Numbered from the stretch's first letter, positions 35,298-44,709 are shown. The stretch: DNA of 64,000 nt from Nitrospira tepida (GCF_947241125.1 NZ_OX365700.1:3194001-3258000), one strand, 5' to 3'. Numbers and translations: made by a program. The notes: generated by a model not told the origin, from the letters alone.

Positions 35298-36677
35298 TTA
35301 TGTCGTGGGCTTGAGATCCTTGAAGATCGACCAGGTCTTCAACATATCGACGGCCTTCTGCAATTGCACATCCTCTTCAAGCGACGGCTCCCCGTTCGCA
35401 TCGGTGGGAACCGCGGGAATCGGAGCCTTGCTTCCACCGTTCGTGGCAGGGGGAGTCGTGGCGGCATCTTTTTCCTTCTCCTTATTCCCCGTTCCCTTGG
35501 CCCCCTTGTCGGCCGCGCCCTTCTCCGGCGCCTCCTTGTCGCCAGGCTTGGCGCTTGCGACCTGCGGAGCAGGCTGCGCCGCCTTCACGACGATATCCGG
35601 CGTGATGCCGGTCGACTGGATGGTTCGCCCTTTCGGCGTATAGTACTTGGCGGTCGTGAGCCGCAAGCCTGATCCATCCTGAAGCGGCAGAATCGTCTGG
35701 ACGGAGCCCTTGCCGAAGCTGGTCGCGCCGACGATGACGGCACGGCCCCAATCCTGAAGCGCCCCTGCGACGATTTCCGACGCGCTGGCGGACCCCTCAT
35801 TGACCAGGACGATCATCGGAGAATCGTCAATGCCGTCCTTGGCCTTGGAAACATACTCGTCCTTGCGCCCGTCCCGGCCCTTGATATACACGATCAGCTT
35901 CCCGGGCCCGACGAACTGTTCGGAGACTTCCACCGCCGCCGTCAGCAACCCGCCGGGATTATTGCGCAGGTCGAGAATGGTGGCGGTCGTTTTCTGCTCG
36001 CGGAGCTGCTTCAACGCTTTGCTGAGGTCCCGGCCGGTTGATTCCTGGAATTGCGTGAGCCTGATGTAACCGATGGTCTTGTCGATCACCTTCGACTTCA
36101 CGCTCTCGATCTTGATCGTGTCCCGCACCAGTTCGAACACGAGCGGGTCGGCGGCGCCCTCCCGCTGGACCGTCAGGTTGACTTTGGTGCCTTTGGGCCC
36201 CCGCATCTTCTGGACGGCGTCCATGAGCGTGAGATCTTTCGTCGGCTCATTGTTCACCTTGGTAATGAAATCCCCGGCCTTGATCCCGGCGCGATAGGCC
36301 GGCGTGCCTTCAATGGGGGCGATGACCGTCAATCGATTGTCCTTGACGCCGATCTGGATCCCGACGCCGCCGAACTCGCCCTTGGTCTCGACCTGCATCT
36401 CCTTGTACATCTCGGCCGTCATGTAGGCCGAGTGGGGATCGAGCGTGGACAGCATGCCGCGGATGGCCCCCTGCACCAGATCCTTGATCTTTGTCTCATC
36501 CACATAGTGCTTCTGAACCTGGCTCAACACTTCGGAAAAGACTTTGAGCTCCTCATACGTTTCCGTGGCGTAGCCGGTGTGTTCCCACCCCTTGCCGATC
36601 AGAACCCCTCCGACCAAGGCCACCACGACCAACGGCCCAAGCAACCATGAACGGCGCCGTGACTGCTGTTCCATCAT
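35298..36677 (-). CDS. ctpA: Carboxyl-terminal processing protease (S41 family)
   Basis: This periplasmic Ser-Lys protease trims or degrades exported and murein-related proteins. The 459-residue protein has an N-terminal signal or anchor (about 13-28), the HYVDE and LDPHSAYM motifs, a PDZ domain (about 75-160), then the S41 core with LDLRNNPGGLL, the catalytic-type Ser in NEGSASASEI and Lys in TSFGKGSVQT. A Lys/Pro/Ala-rich low-complexity linker (about 370-430) precedes the last 30 residues. The ATG at 36677 has AAAGGA upstream; the open frame to 36761 is unsupported. It follows the EnvC-like gene by 25 bp. Confidence 0.93.
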   Translation of the reverse strand: MMEQQSRRRSWLLGPLVVVALVGGVLIGKGWEHTGYATETYEELKVFSEVLSQVQKHYVDETKIKDLVQGAIRGMLSTLDPHSAYMTAEMYKEMQVETKGEFGGVGIQIGVKDNRLTVIAPIEGTPAYRAGIKAGDFITKVNNEPTKDLTLMDAVQKMRGPKGTKVNLTVQREGAADPLVFELVRDTIKIESVKSKVIDKTIGYIRLTQFQESTGRDLSKALKQLREQKTTATILDLRNNPGGLLTAAVEVSEQFVGPGKLIVYIKGRDGRKDEYVSKAKDGIDDSPMIVLVNEGSASASEIVAGALQDWGRAVIVGATSFGKGSVQTILPLQDGSGLRLTTAKYYTPKGRTIQSTGITPDIVVKAAQPAPQVASAKPGDKEAPEKGAADKGAKGTGNKEKEKDAATTPPATNGGSKAPIPAVPTDANGEPSLEEDVQLQKAVDMLKTWSIFKDLKPTT

Positions 36678-36702
36678 CCCACGATCCTTTCTGTGAACGT
36701 CG

Positions 36703-37893
36703 TTAGCGTTTGGCCAGCCAGAGAAGGGGGTCCACCGCCTCCGCGCCTTCCCGTAGTTCAAAGTATAACGTGCTGTCGCCTGTCATCCCAGTATCCCCGG
36801 TCTCGCCCAGCGCCTGCCCGGTCTCGACCCGGTCGCCCACGTTGGCCAGAAGTTTCGAGGCATGCGCGTACAGCGAGAAGTACCCGTTTTGATGGTCGAC
36901 GATCACCACCTGCCCGTAGCCCTTCAACCAATCGGCATAGACCACCGTGCCCGGCATCACGCACTTGATCGCGCTGCCTTCGGCGGACCGGATCTCGATC
37001 CCCTTGCGTTGGATGTAGGTTTCAAACGTCGGATGCTTCTGCCGGCCGAATAGGGACACCACCTCGCCCTGTACCGGCCATGGGAGCACCCCCTTGAACT
37101 TCCGCCCCGCGCCGGGCAGCGCCGCCGGCGGCTTCGCCCTCGCCAGCTTGCGTCGCTGTTCCAGCTCGTTCAAGAGACTGTCGACGCGGCCCGCGGACCG
37201 TTCCAGCTCATCGATCACTCGCTGATAGGACTCCTTTTGATAGGTCACCTTTTTCAGATACTGGCGCTTCTGGCTGCGGAGGTCCCGGATCTCGCGGATT
37301 TTCTTGTCGGTCAGCAACTGGTACGCCACCATCTCCTCCCGGACCAGCGCCCGCTGTCGCTCGGCCGCTTCCAGGCGGGTCATATCCGTCCGGTAGGATT
37401 CCACCATCGCATATTCCCGCCGGGACAGCGTGGAGAGATACTGAAAACGGCGTTGGAAGTCGCTGTACGACTGGGCCGCCAGCAGGAGCTTCATCGGCCC
37501 CCACTGCCCTTGAATGTATTGCAGCCGGGCCCTGGCCAGAATCGCCTCCTGATGTTCGGTCGTGCGGCCCCTGAGTTCGGCCAACTGGCCGTTGAGTTCG
37601 GTGATCTCCTGATCTTTCTTGGCCACTTGGCGAGTGACCTCTTGCCGTTCCTGGCGTAATTTGACGACTCGTTGATCGAGCTGTTGCAGATTTTGCAGCA
37701 CGGATTCGCGCTGCCGTTCCGCCGCGTCGGCATGCTGCTTTTCTTCTTGAATCCGGCTCTTGAGCTTCTGGAGGTTCTGGCGCTCGCGCTCGATCTTCTG
37801 CGACAGCCCGTCGCCCTCCTTCCCGGCCCAAACGGGCGCGGCCAATCCCGCGCAGAGCGCCAATCCGAGCCAGGCCGAGATCAACCTTGGCAT
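36703..37893 (-). CDS. EnvC-like murein hydrolase activator (degenerate LytM domain)
   Basis: This 396-residue periplasmic protein has a signal peptide (to about VWAGK), two long coiled-coil stretches (about 25-110 and 160-240) and a C-terminal LytM fold. The zinc ligands are not conserved: KGIEI stands where HxxxD is usual and LYFEL where HxH is usual. It is therefore probably non-enzymatic and activates an amidase at the division site, as EnvC does, under control of FtsEX. The ATG at 37893 overlaps the ftsX stop by one base. The ftsE-ftsX-envC-ctpA order supports the role. Confidence 0.88.
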   Translation of the reverse strand: MPRLISAWLGLALCAGLAAPVWAGKEGDGLSQKIERERQNLQKLKSRIQEEKQHADAAERQRESVLQNLQQLDQRVVKLRQERQEVTRQVAKKDQEITELNGQLAELRGRTTEHQEAILARARLQYIQGQWGPMKLLLAAQSYSDFQRRFQYLSTLSRREYAMVESYRTDMTRLEAAERQRALVREEMVAYQLLTDKKIREIRDLRSQKRQYLKKVTYQKESYQRVIDELERSAGRVDSLLNELEQRRKLARAKPPAALPGAGRKFKGVLPWPVQGEVVSLFGRQKHPTFETYIQRKGIEIRSAEGSAIKCVMPGTVVYADWLKGYGQVVIVDHQNGYFSLYAHASKLLANVGDRVETGQALGETGDTGMTGDSTLYFELREGAEAVDPLLWLAKR

Positions 37894-38795
37894 CACAGGC
37901 TTGCCGCCTCCCGCATCCGCATGATGGACAAAAAACTCCCGACAGCGCCCAAGAGCACCCCGGCCACGATCAACACACCCTTCACGTGTCCCGGGAAATA
38001 ACTCAGCCAGGGCTGCGGGCCCAGCAACTGGGAGGCCGTGCCGAGCTTCAGGCGAAACAGCTCGAAACCGCCCTTCAGAATGCCGAGAGCCAGGAGGCTG
38101 CCGGCTCCCCCCAGCATGGCTCCTTCTATCAGATAGGGCAGCCGGAGAAAACTCCCGGACGCCCCCACCAGCCGCAGGATCTGGACCTCATCGCGCCGCG
38201 CATGCAAGGTCAGGCGGATCGTACTGCCGATAATCGTCACAGACGCGACGGAGAGGATCAAGCCGACGCTGAGCGCCAAACCCTCCAGATTCCGCAACAG
38301 CCCCGTCAAATTCTCCACCCAATCCTGGCTATACTCCACTTGGGCGACCCCCGGCAGCGCCTTGAATTGCTCGGCCCACCGCCGCACGAATTCAGGCGAG
38401 CGAAAGCGCGGGGCGAGCGTGACCGCAAACGACGCCGGAAGGGGATTCTCGCCGAGCCCTTCCAGCAGTTCGAAGTCGGACGGGAACTGCTCCCGGAAAT
38501 CTGCCAGCGCCTGATCCTTGGAGACGAAGGAGAGGGCGGCCACGGCCTGTTCCCGCTCCAATTGCTGTCGCAGTTCGGCCAACTGAGAGTCGGACAGGTT
38601 CTCTTGCAAGAACACGATGACCTTGATTTCATTGGCCAGCGAGGCCGCCATTCCCCGCACGTTCAGATAGATCAAGAGGAACACCCCGAGGCAGGCCAGG
38701 GTGAAGCCGGTCGTCACGACCGCGACGAGGCTGGTCGTCCGGTTCAACCGGATGTTCGCCCAGGCTTCCCGAAGCAGATAGCCGAGTCGTCTCAT
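37893..38795 (-). CDS. ftsX: Cell division protein FtsX
   Basis: FtsX is the membrane partner of FtsE and passes ATP-driven movement to EnvC in the periplasm. The 300-residue protein has four predicted membrane helices (about 22-45, 172-192, 220-240, 268-288), a periplasmic domain between the first two (about 50-165), and the RLTLHARRDEVQILRLVGAS segment of the family. It overlaps ftsE by ATGA and envC by TGATG, so the three are tightly coupled. Confidence 0.94.
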   Translation of the reverse strand: MRRLGYLLREAWANIRLNRTTSLVAVVTTGFTLACLGVFLLIYLNVRGMAASLANEIKVIVFLQENLSDSQLAELRQQLEREQAVAALSFVSKDQALADFREQFPSDFELLEGLGENPLPASFAVTLAPRFRSPEFVRRWAEQFKALPGVAQVEYSQDWVENLTGLLRNLEGLALSVGLILSVASVTIIGSTIRLTLHARRDEVQILRLVGASGSFLRLPYLIEGAMLGGAGSLLALGILKGGFELFRLKLGTASQLLGPQPWLSYFPGHVKGVLIVAGVLLGAVGSFLSIMRMREAASL

Positions 38796-39460
38796 GCCCC
38801 GTCCCGTTGATCGCCGACCAGCTTACCATGTTGCATGGTGACGACGCGCCGGTTGACCTGCTTCATCACCTGCGGGTCGTGGGTCGCCAGGATCACCGTC
38901 GTGCCGCGGGCGTTGATCATTTTGAAGAGCTCGATGATCTCCGACGTCAAATGCGGGTCCAGGTTCCCGGTCGGCTCGTCGGCCAGCAGGATCAGCGGAC
39001 TGTTCACGATCGCCCGGGCGATGCAGACCCGCTGCTGTTCCCCTGCCGACAGACTGGGGGGCAATTGCTCCTTCTTGTGCTCGACGCCGACCGACCGCAA
39101 GGCCTCCGACACCTTCCGCCTGGTATCCGCGCCCGAGGCGCCCGCCACCACCAGCGGAAGCGCCACATTCTCGTAGACCGTTCGTTTCGGCAGGAGCCGG
39201 AAATCCTGGAGCACGATGCCCATCCGGCGCCGGAGGAGCGGAACCTCGCGCGGAGACAGTTTCCCGATATTCTGTCCCTGAATCAGCAGTTGTCCCTCGT
39301 CCGCCTGTTCTCCTCCGAACAGCAGCTTGAGGAGGGTGGTCTTTCCCGCTCCGCTGCCACCCATCAGGAGCACGAACTCGCCCTTGCCGATCTCCAAATT
39401 GATATCGGACAGCGCCTGGCATCGCCCATAGGCCTTGGAGACGTGGAACAGTTGGATCAT
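38792..39460 (-). CDS. ftsE: Cell division ATP-binding protein FtsE
   Basis: FtsE is the ATPase of the FtsEX complex at the division ring. The 222-residue ABC protein has Walker A MGGSGAGKTTLLKLL near 33-47, the Q-loop, the signature LSAGEQQRVCIARA, Walker B LILLADEPTGNLD and the switch His in ILATHD. It is the first gene of the ftsE-ftsX-envC-like-ctpA unit. No clear promoter is seen in the 43 bp before the adjacent MITE-like element. Confidence 0.95.
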   Translation of the reverse strand: MIQLFHVSKAYGRCQALSDINLEIGKGEFVLLMGGSGAGKTTLLKLLFGGEQADEGQLLIQGQNIGKLSPREVPLLRRRMGIVLQDFRLLPKRTVYENVALPLVVAGASGADTRRKVSEALRSVGVEHKKEQLPPSLSAGEQQRVCIARAIVNSPLILLADEPTGNLDPHLTSEIIELFKMINARGTTVILATHDPQVMKQVNRRVVTMQHGKLVGDQRDGA

Positions 39461-39502
39461 GCAGACGCCCGCGCGCCGGACCGATCGTACCCGGATGCCG
39501 GC

Positions 39503-39692
39503 CTAGGAGCCTGTCCGACATTGACCTTTCTACTGCGGCGAACGATGTACCGGCATCTGCTTCGTTCTCGGCCCCGAAACATCCTCAACGTATTCCAGCG
39601 AATACGCTTCCGGGTTTTCGTGGCCTGCGGCCTTGCATCTGCCAGCACCTCCTTCACCTCGTCACGAACGGCAATGTCGGATAGGCTCCTAG
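39503..39692. mobile_element. MITE-like element A (21-bp inverted repeats, bounded by CTAG)
   Basis: CTAGGAGCCTGTCCGACATT at 39503 onward is mirrored by the inverted copy ending at 39692; 20 of 21 positions match. The 190-bp interior holds no convincing gene. CTAG at both edges is consistent with a 4-bp target duplication of the type left by some IS5-family elements; the family assignment is inference. Confidence 0.75.
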
Positions 39693-39907
39693 CCCACATT
39701 ATTCATGACGGTTCGTGACGAAACCGCCAAGACGCCATGCGAGACGGGCACGCAGAGACGCGAGGGAGGAAGGCATACTTGAAACAGTATGTCGACCGAC
39801 CGAGCGGCGAGCGCCTGCCCGCTTGGTTGCCGGAAACAGGCAGCCAAGCTTGTCGCAGCGGCGTGTTGGCGGTTGCAGTAGAAGCGGTCATGAATAATGT
39901 GGGCTAG
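39689..39907. mobile_element. MITE-like element B (21-bp perfect inverted repeats, bounded by CTAG)
   Basis: CTAGCCCACATTATTCATGA at 39689 and its exact inverse ending at 39907 form 21-bp perfect terminal repeats around 219 bp without a gene. The left CTAG is shared with the right edge of element A. The right CTAG supplies the TAG stop codon of yraN. The interior contains AACCGCCAAGACGCC-type sequence. Confidence 0.8.
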
Positions 39908-40296
39908 CACCGGAGATGCTGTGCCGACACCTCAAAGGCGTTCTCAATGTGGGTGACCGTCGCCGGAGCGTCACAGGGTTGTTCAACGAGCACTACATCA
40001 AAGCGGCAGACCTGATCCTCAAGCCGATGGATCGACAGGTACTGGGCCGCCAGTTGCGCGAGCCGGCGTTGCTTGGCCGGCGTCACGGCGTAGGCGGCGC
40101 CCCCCATCGCCGCGGAGCGGCGGGCCTTCACTTCCACGAACACCAACACGGCTCCCTGCCGGACGATCAGATCGACTTCGCCCTGCGGCAGCCGCACGTT
40201 GCGGGCGACCAAACGGTAGCCTTTCCGGAGCAAATGGCGTTCGGCCAGATGTTCGCTCTGCTGGCCGAATCCCCGGGCCTCCTGTTTGGTCGTCAT
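39904..40296 (-). CDS. yraN: UPF0102/YraN family nuclease-fold protein
   Basis: This 130-residue protein has the YraN pattern: GFGQQSEHLAERHLLRKGYRL, NVRLPQGEVDLIVRQ and FVEVKARRSAAMGG, a PD-(D/E)XK-like core with the Glu-Val-Lys motif. Its cellular role is unclear; Holliday-junction or ribosome-related functions have been suggested for the family. Its last codons run into MITE element B, whose terminal CTAG gives the TAG stop, so the natural C-terminus may have been altered. It ends the ffh-trmD ribosomal unit. Confidence 0.88.
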   Translation of the reverse strand: MTTKQEARGFGQQSEHLAERHLLRKGYRLVARNVRLPQGEVDLIVRQGAVLVFVEVKARRSAAMGGAAYAVTPAKQRRLAQLAAQYLSIHRLEDQVCRFDVVLVEQPCDAPATVTHIENAFEVSAQHLRC

Positions 40297-40357
40297 GGTT
40301 CGGATTCACACAACCCGCTCATCGGCTCGGCCGGCGACAGACCTGTTACCCGGCCTG

Positions 40358-41026
40358 TTACAAGGGAGCACGTGTCTGGGCCGCACACTGTTCATCAGGC
40401 CCGTCGAACGGCAGCAGGTCCGTCTCGATCCGCTCCACCGGCGCGAAGGTCCGCCGATGGATGGGGCTCGGTCCATGGAGTTTCAGCAAGTGGAGGTGCT
40501 CGGGGGTGCCATACCCCTTATGGTCGCGAAAATTATACTGGGGATAGAGGCGGTGATACTGTTCCATCAGCCGATCCCGCGCCACCTTGGCAACAATCGA
40601 GGCCGCCGCCACGGACAGGGAGAGTTGATCGCCCTTGATGATGGGGCGTTGAGGAATCGGCACGTTCGGAAGCACGATGGCGTCCAAGAGCAGAAAGTCC
40701 GGGGCGGCCTGTAAGCAGAGCAGGGCCCGGGACATGGCCAGGCGCGTCGCTTCGAGGATGTTGAGGCGGTCGATCTCCTGTTCGGACACCTGCCCGACTC
40801 CCACGGCCAGGGCACGGAGCCGGATGTCCTCGAAGAGCTTCGTCCGAACCGGTTCGGTCAACAACTTCGAATCGGCGACGCCGGGAAGTTTGACACGCGC
40901 GGGCAGGATGACCGCTGCGGCAACAACCGGACCGGCCAACGGCCCGCGGCCGGCTTCGTCAAGGCCGGCGACCAGGCGATAGCCGCACCGGCGTGCTTCG
41001 GACTCGAATTCGTGGGTGGGCTCCAC
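40358..41026 (-). CDS. rnhB: Ribonuclease HII
   Basis: RNase HII cuts RNA in RNA-DNA hybrids and removes misincorporated ribonucleotides. The 222-residue protein has GLDEAGRGPLAGPVVAAAV (metal residues Asp, Glu), VADSKLL, LLLDAIVL and SIVAKVARDRLM with HKGYGTPEH, the full set of family motifs. It lies 68 bp after rplS and 61 bp before yraN, the common bacterial order. Confidence 0.95.
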   Translation of the reverse strand: MEPTHEFESEARRCGYRLVAGLDEAGRGPLAGPVVAAAVILPARVKLPGVADSKLLTEPVRTKLFEDIRLRALAVGVGQVSEQEIDRLNILEATRLAMSRALLCLQAAPDFLLLDAIVLPNVPIPQRPIIKGDQLSLSVAAASIVAKVARDRLMEQYHRLYPQYNFRDHKGYGTPEHLHLLKLHGPSPIHRRTFAPVERIETDLLPFDGPDEQCAAQTRAPL

Positions 41027-41094
41027 GCAGCGTCTCTCGGCGTCGGGCCGGCTTCCCCGGAGATTGGCCGGTGCCGCCGCCGTTCAAGCCAAGT

Positions 41095-41499
41095 CTATGC
41101 CTTCGCAGCGGGCGCGGCCAGTTTCGCTTCCCCCACGCCGCTCTTGCCTTCGGGCGAATACTCCCGCTCCGCGACCTTCGCCGTCTTGCCCTTCTTGCCT
41201 CTCAAATAATAGAGCTTGGCGCGGCGGACACGTCCCTGCCGCACCACGTCGATCTTGGCGATGATCGGCGAATGCACCGGGAAAATCCGCTCGACGCCGA
41301 CGCCGTAGGAAATCTTCCGCACAGTGAACGTTTCGGCGTTGCCGCCCCCTTTGCGGCTGATCACGACGCCCTCATAGACCTGAATGCGGTCCTTGTCGCC
41401 TTCGCTCACCGTCACATGCACCCGCACCGTGTCGCCAATCTCAAATTTAGGCTGGTCCTTCTTGACCAAAGACCGGTTCAGCCGTTCCAAGCGATTCAT
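41095..41499 (-). CDS. rplS: 50S ribosomal protein L19
   Basis: L19 lies at the 30S-50S interface. The 134-residue protein starts [15 protein letters not shown], has [24 protein letters not shown]-type [33 protein letters not shown] and [15 protein letters not shown] short Ala/Lys-rich tail extends past the usual end. The ATG at 41499 with AGGAAC upstream matches the family start; the open frame upstream overlaps trmD. Confidence 0.96.
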   Translation of the reverse strand: MNRLERLNRSLVKKDQPKFEIGDTVRVHVTVSEGDKDRIQVYEGVVISRKGGGNAETFTVRKISYGVGVERIFPVHSPIIAKIDVVRQGRVRRAKLYYLRGKKGKTAKVAEREYSPEGKSGVGEAKLAAPAAKA

Positions 41500-41503
41500 G
41501 TTC

Positions 41504-42292
41504 CTACCCCTCCTCCCCACACTCGACCGTCGTCGAGGGGGTTCGTTCGTGAAGTATTTCGTCCAACAGCCTACGGTCTTCGGCTGAGAGAACCCGATCC
41601 CGTAACAAATCCGGACGCTTGACGTAGGTACTGCGCAAGGCCTCCTTCCGTCGCCATCGTCGAATGTGCTCATGATTCCCGGAGAGCAAAATCTCCGGAA
41701 CAGCCAACCCGCGAAACTCAGGCGGCCGCGTATAGTGCGGATAGTCCAGCAGCGGCTCCTGAAAGGAGTCCCGCAAGGCGGAGTCTGGATCACCCAGAAC
41801 GCCCGGAATCAACCGGGTGGCGGCATCGATCATCACCAGCGCGGCCAATTCGCCGCCGGTGAGCACATAGTCCCCGATCGAGATTTCCTCCGGCTTGAGG
41901 CTGAGCCGCACCCGCTCGTCAATGCCTTCGTAGTGCCCGCACAAAAACACGATTGTCCGTGCTTCCTCGCTCAACTCCTGAGCGATCTGTTGGCTGAACG
42001 GCCGTCCCTGGGGCGACGGCATGATCACCCGCAGACCGGAGGGCTCCCCCTGTTCTTCCGCACCGGCTTGCAGGGCTTCCACGGCGCGCACAAACGGCTC
42101 CGGCTTCAGCACCATGCCGCCGCCGCCGCCATAGGGGGCATCGTCAGCCACCTTGTGACGATCCTCCGTATAGTCGCGCAAATTCCGCACCCGGACCGCC
42201 AGCAGGCCCTTCTCCTGGGCGCGCTTCAGCATGCTCTGCCCCAGCACTCCCGAGACCAGGTCGGGAAACAGCGTGAGCACCTCACCACGCAT
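41504..42292 (-). CDS. trmD: tRNA (guanine-N1-)-methyltransferase
   Basis: TrmD methylates G37 of tRNA using AdoMet, preventing frameshifts. The 262-residue protein begins [20 protein letters not shown] and carries [17 protein letters not shown], the trefoil-knot segment [11 protein letters not shown], and [20 protein letters not shown]. The ATG at 42292 is chosen because it matches the family start; it overlaps rimM by 11 bp. It lies 4 bp before rplS. Confidence 0.95.
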   Translation of the reverse strand: MRGEVLTLFPDLVSGVLGQSMLKRAQEKGLLAVRVRNLRDYTEDRHKVADDAPYGGGGGMVLKPEPFVRAVEALQAGAEEQGEPSGLRVIMPSPQGRPFSQQIAQELSEEARTIVFLCGHYEGIDERVRLSLKPEEISIGDYVLTGGELAALVMIDAATRLIPGVLGDPDSALRDSFQEPLLDYPHYTRPPEFRGLAVPEILLSGNHEHIRRWRRKEALRSTYVKRPDLLRDRVLSAEDRRLLDEILHERTPSTTVECGEEG

Positions 42293-42857
42293 GGGCGCCG
42301 ACCTTTCCATCCTCATACAGGTCGTCGAGCAGTCCGGGAATGGCGTGAATGGTCACCTGACGACTTGCCAGATCCACCTGGGCGACGAACTCTTTTACCG
42401 CCGGCACCATCGCCTCCCGCTTGCCGCTCCGCACGACGAGCAGATGGCCGCCGGCCGTCTCGATGACTTCTTCTAACCGCCCCACCGGATGGCCCTGCTC
42501 GTCCACGACGGAGAGTCCGATCAGATCACATTGCAAGGGTGCGTCCGGCAACGCCATATTCGCCGCGGCCCACCGCTCGGCATAGAGGTATCCACCCCGA
42601 AATGCTCCGGCCTCTTCCGGCGAGCGCAGGGCTTCGACGCTCAGAATGTAGCGGTCGCCCCCGCCCCGCACCTCCGTCACCCTCGTCTCCACTCGTTTTC
42701 CTTCCAGAGAGGTCAAGACCACCTGATCCAACGACTCGAACCGGCTTGACACGTCGCTGAGCGACCGGACCTTGATCGCACCCTTGACGCCGAACGGGCG
42801 CTCGATTGCCCCGATCACGACCAACTCGGCTTCCATGATATCTGTAGGTCCCTTCAT
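42282..42857 (-). CDS. rimM: 16S rRNA processing protein RimM
   Basis: RimM helps mature the 30S head and binds S19. The 191-residue protein has an N-terminal RimM domain (LVVIGAIERPFGVKGAIKV, GGDRYILSVEAL) and a C-terminal PRC-barrel (LIGLSVVDEQGHPVGRLEEV, MVPAVKEFVAQVD). The start is uncertain: ATG 42857, ATG 42836 and GTG 42872 are all in frame; 42857 leaves a usual N-terminal length. No KH-domain gene lies between rpsP and rimM. Confidence 0.9.
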   Translation of the reverse strand: MKGPTDIMEAELVVIGAIERPFGVKGAIKVRSLSDVSSRFESLDQVVLTSLEGKRVETRVTEVRGGGDRYILSVEALRSPEEAGAFRGGYLYAERWAAANMALPDAPLQCDLIGLSVVDEQGHPVGRLEEVIETAGGHLLVVRSGKREAMVPAVKEFVAQVDLASRQVTIHAIPGLLDDLYEDGKVGAHAW

Positions 42858-42948
42858 CACCAATATCCCCACGGGCTCCCGCGGGCGGCTGACTACCGGA
42901 AGCGCTCAAGGTCCAAATTCCCGAATCCTGATCGATGAGACGACCGAG

Positions 42949-43230
42949 CTACCGAGGCTTTTCAGCGGCACGGGGCGCAGGAGTAGATGCCAACAGGCCG
43001 GCGCGACGGAGAATCGTCCGCACCGTCACGGTCGGCTGGGCCCCCTTCTTAATCCAGTCCAGCACGCGCTCCTGCTTGATCTCCGCCACGGCAGGGTTCT
43101 TCAACGGATTGTAGGTCCCCAGCACCTCGATGTACCGGCCGTCTCTGGGACACCGGGAATCGGCGGCCACCAGCCGGTAGAGGGGAAGTTTATGTCGCCC
43201 TGCGCGCGCGAGTCGTAAATGAACGGCCAC
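42949..43230 (-). CDS. rpsP: 30S ribosomal protein S16
   Basis: S16 is an early-assembling 30S protein. The 93-residue protein reads VAVHLRLARAGRHKLPLYRL at its start, with LGTYNPLKNPAVAEIKQERV later, as in the family. The start is a GTG at 43230 with a near-perfect AAAGGAG 6 nt upstream; the longer open frame to 43341 overlaps ffh and is rejected. The tail (TPAPRAAEKPR) is slightly long. Confidence 0.94.
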   Translation of the reverse strand: MAVHLRLARAGRHKLPLYRLVAADSRCPRDGRYIEVLGTYNPLKNPAVAEIKQERVLDWIKKGAQPTVTVRTILRRAGLLASTPAPRAAEKPR

Positions 43231-43276
43231 GTGAATCTCCTTTGTTCTGGGAAGCGAGCTTCCTGGTTGCGTTGAA

Positions 43277-44632
43277 CTACATCGTCCGGAGGGCCTGCAG
43301 CAGATTGCGGCGGCCACCCGGCCCGCTGATGGCTTTGACAAGCTTTCTCGCGCTGAGAAACTGCTTGATGAGCCGGTTGACTTCCTGCACGCTGGTGCCG
43401 CTGCCGCGCGCGATGCGCTTCTTGCGGCTGCCGTTGAGCAACGTGTGGTCGCGGCGCTCCTGCGCCGTCATGGAATCGATGATGGCCACGATCCGGCCGA
43501 TCTCCTTGTCCGGCATCGCGTCGCCGTTCATCATGTCGCGCAGCCGCTGGCCGCCCGGCAGCATGCCGAGAATCTGCTCCATGCTCCCCAGCTTGTTGAC
43601 CTGCTTGATCTGGTCGCGAAAATCGTCGAACGTCAGCGTCTTGCCGCTCAATGTCTTGCGGGCGACCTCGGCCTGTTCCTGCGAATAGGTCTCCTGCGCC
43701 TTTTCGATGAGGGTCAGCACGTCCCCCATGCCCAGGATCCGGGAGGCCATCCGATCCGGGTGGAACAGTTCCAGCGCATCGAGCTTCTCGCCCACCCCGA
43801 GGAACTTGATCGGCTTCCCGGTCACCGCGCGGATGGACAGGACGGCGCCGCCGCGCGCATCGCCTTCGGTCTTCGTCAGGATCACGCCGGTCAGCCCCAC
43901 CTGCTGGTCGAACTGCCCGGCCATCGAGACCGCATCCTGCCCCGTCATCGCGTCGGCCACGAGCAGGACTTCCTGCGGGAGAACGGCCTGTTTCACCGCC
44001 ACCAGCTCGTGCATCAGCTCATCGTCGATATGCAGGCGCCCGCCTGTGTCCAGAATCACGACGTCGTAGCCCTTGTCCCTGCCCCGCTCCGTTCCCTCGC
44101 GGCAGATCTGCACCACATCCCGCTGGGTCGCATCGACCCGGTCGGCCCGGTGCACGTCTACGCCCAGCGACGCCCCGAGATTGGACAACTGGTCGCCCGC
44201 CGCCGGCCGCCGCGGATCGGCCGCCACAAGGAGCACGCGACGGCCCTGGTTCTTGAACCATCGCGCGAGCTTGCCGCAGGTCGTCGTCTTGCCGGCCCCC
44301 TGCAACCCTACCATCATGATGATCGTGGGAGGGACCGAGGCCAGTTTCAGACCGGCCTGCTCCTTCCCCATCATCTCGCCCAGCTCTTCCCAGACGATCT
44401 TGACGACCTGGTGTCCGGGAGTCAGGCTCTGCAAGACCTCCTGCCCGACCGCTTTCACACGGACCCGCTCGATGAAGTCCTTGACCACCTTGAAGTTCAC
44501 GTCCGCTTCGAGCAGCGCCAGGCGAACTTCCTTGAGAGCCTCCGCAATGTTGGCCTCAGTGAGCACACCCTGCCCCCGAAGCTTCCGGAGAATGGTCTCG
44601 AATTTCTGGCTTAAGGCATCCAGCACGGGCAC
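43277..44632 (-). CDS. ffh: Signal recognition particle protein Ffh
   Basis: Ffh binds signal sequences and 4.5S/6S RNA and delivers ribosomes to the membrane. The 451-residue GTPase has an N domain, G domain with MVGLQGAGKTTTCGKLA, DPRRPAAGDQL, DTGGRLHIDDELM and TKTEGDARGG, and an M domain with GGQRLRDM and GSGTSVQEVNRLIKQF. The start is GTG with AGGA 6 nt or so upstream. It heads the ffh-rpsP-rimM-trmD-rplS-rnhB-yraN unit. Confidence 0.96.
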   Translation of the reverse strand: MPVLDALSQKFETILRKLRGQGVLTEANIAEALKEVRLALLEADVNFKVVKDFIERVRVKAVGQEVLQSLTPGHQVVKIVWEELGEMMGKEQAGLKLASVPPTIIMMVGLQGAGKTTTCGKLARWFKNQGRRVLLVAADPRRPAAGDQLSNLGASLGVDVHRADRVDATQRDVVQICREGTERGRDKGYDVVILDTGGRLHIDDELMHELVAVKQAVLPQEVLLVADAMTGQDAVSMAGQFDQQVGLTGVILTKTEGDARGGAVLSIRAVTGKPIKFLGVGEKLDALELFHPDRMASRILGMGDVLTLIEKAQETYSQEQAEVARKTLSGKTLTFDDFRDQIKQVNKLGSMEQILGMLPGGQRLRDMMNGDAMPDKEIGRIVAIIDSMTAQERRDHTLLNGSRKKRIARGSGTSVQEVNRLIKQFLSARKLVKAISGPGGRRNLLQALRTM

Positions 44633-44709
44633 ACCTATCCTGCTCGTCGGGCTATTTTTAGGTATCGCTTACGTATCGTGTCGGAATTTCAGGAAAAAGA
44701 CCATCGGGC

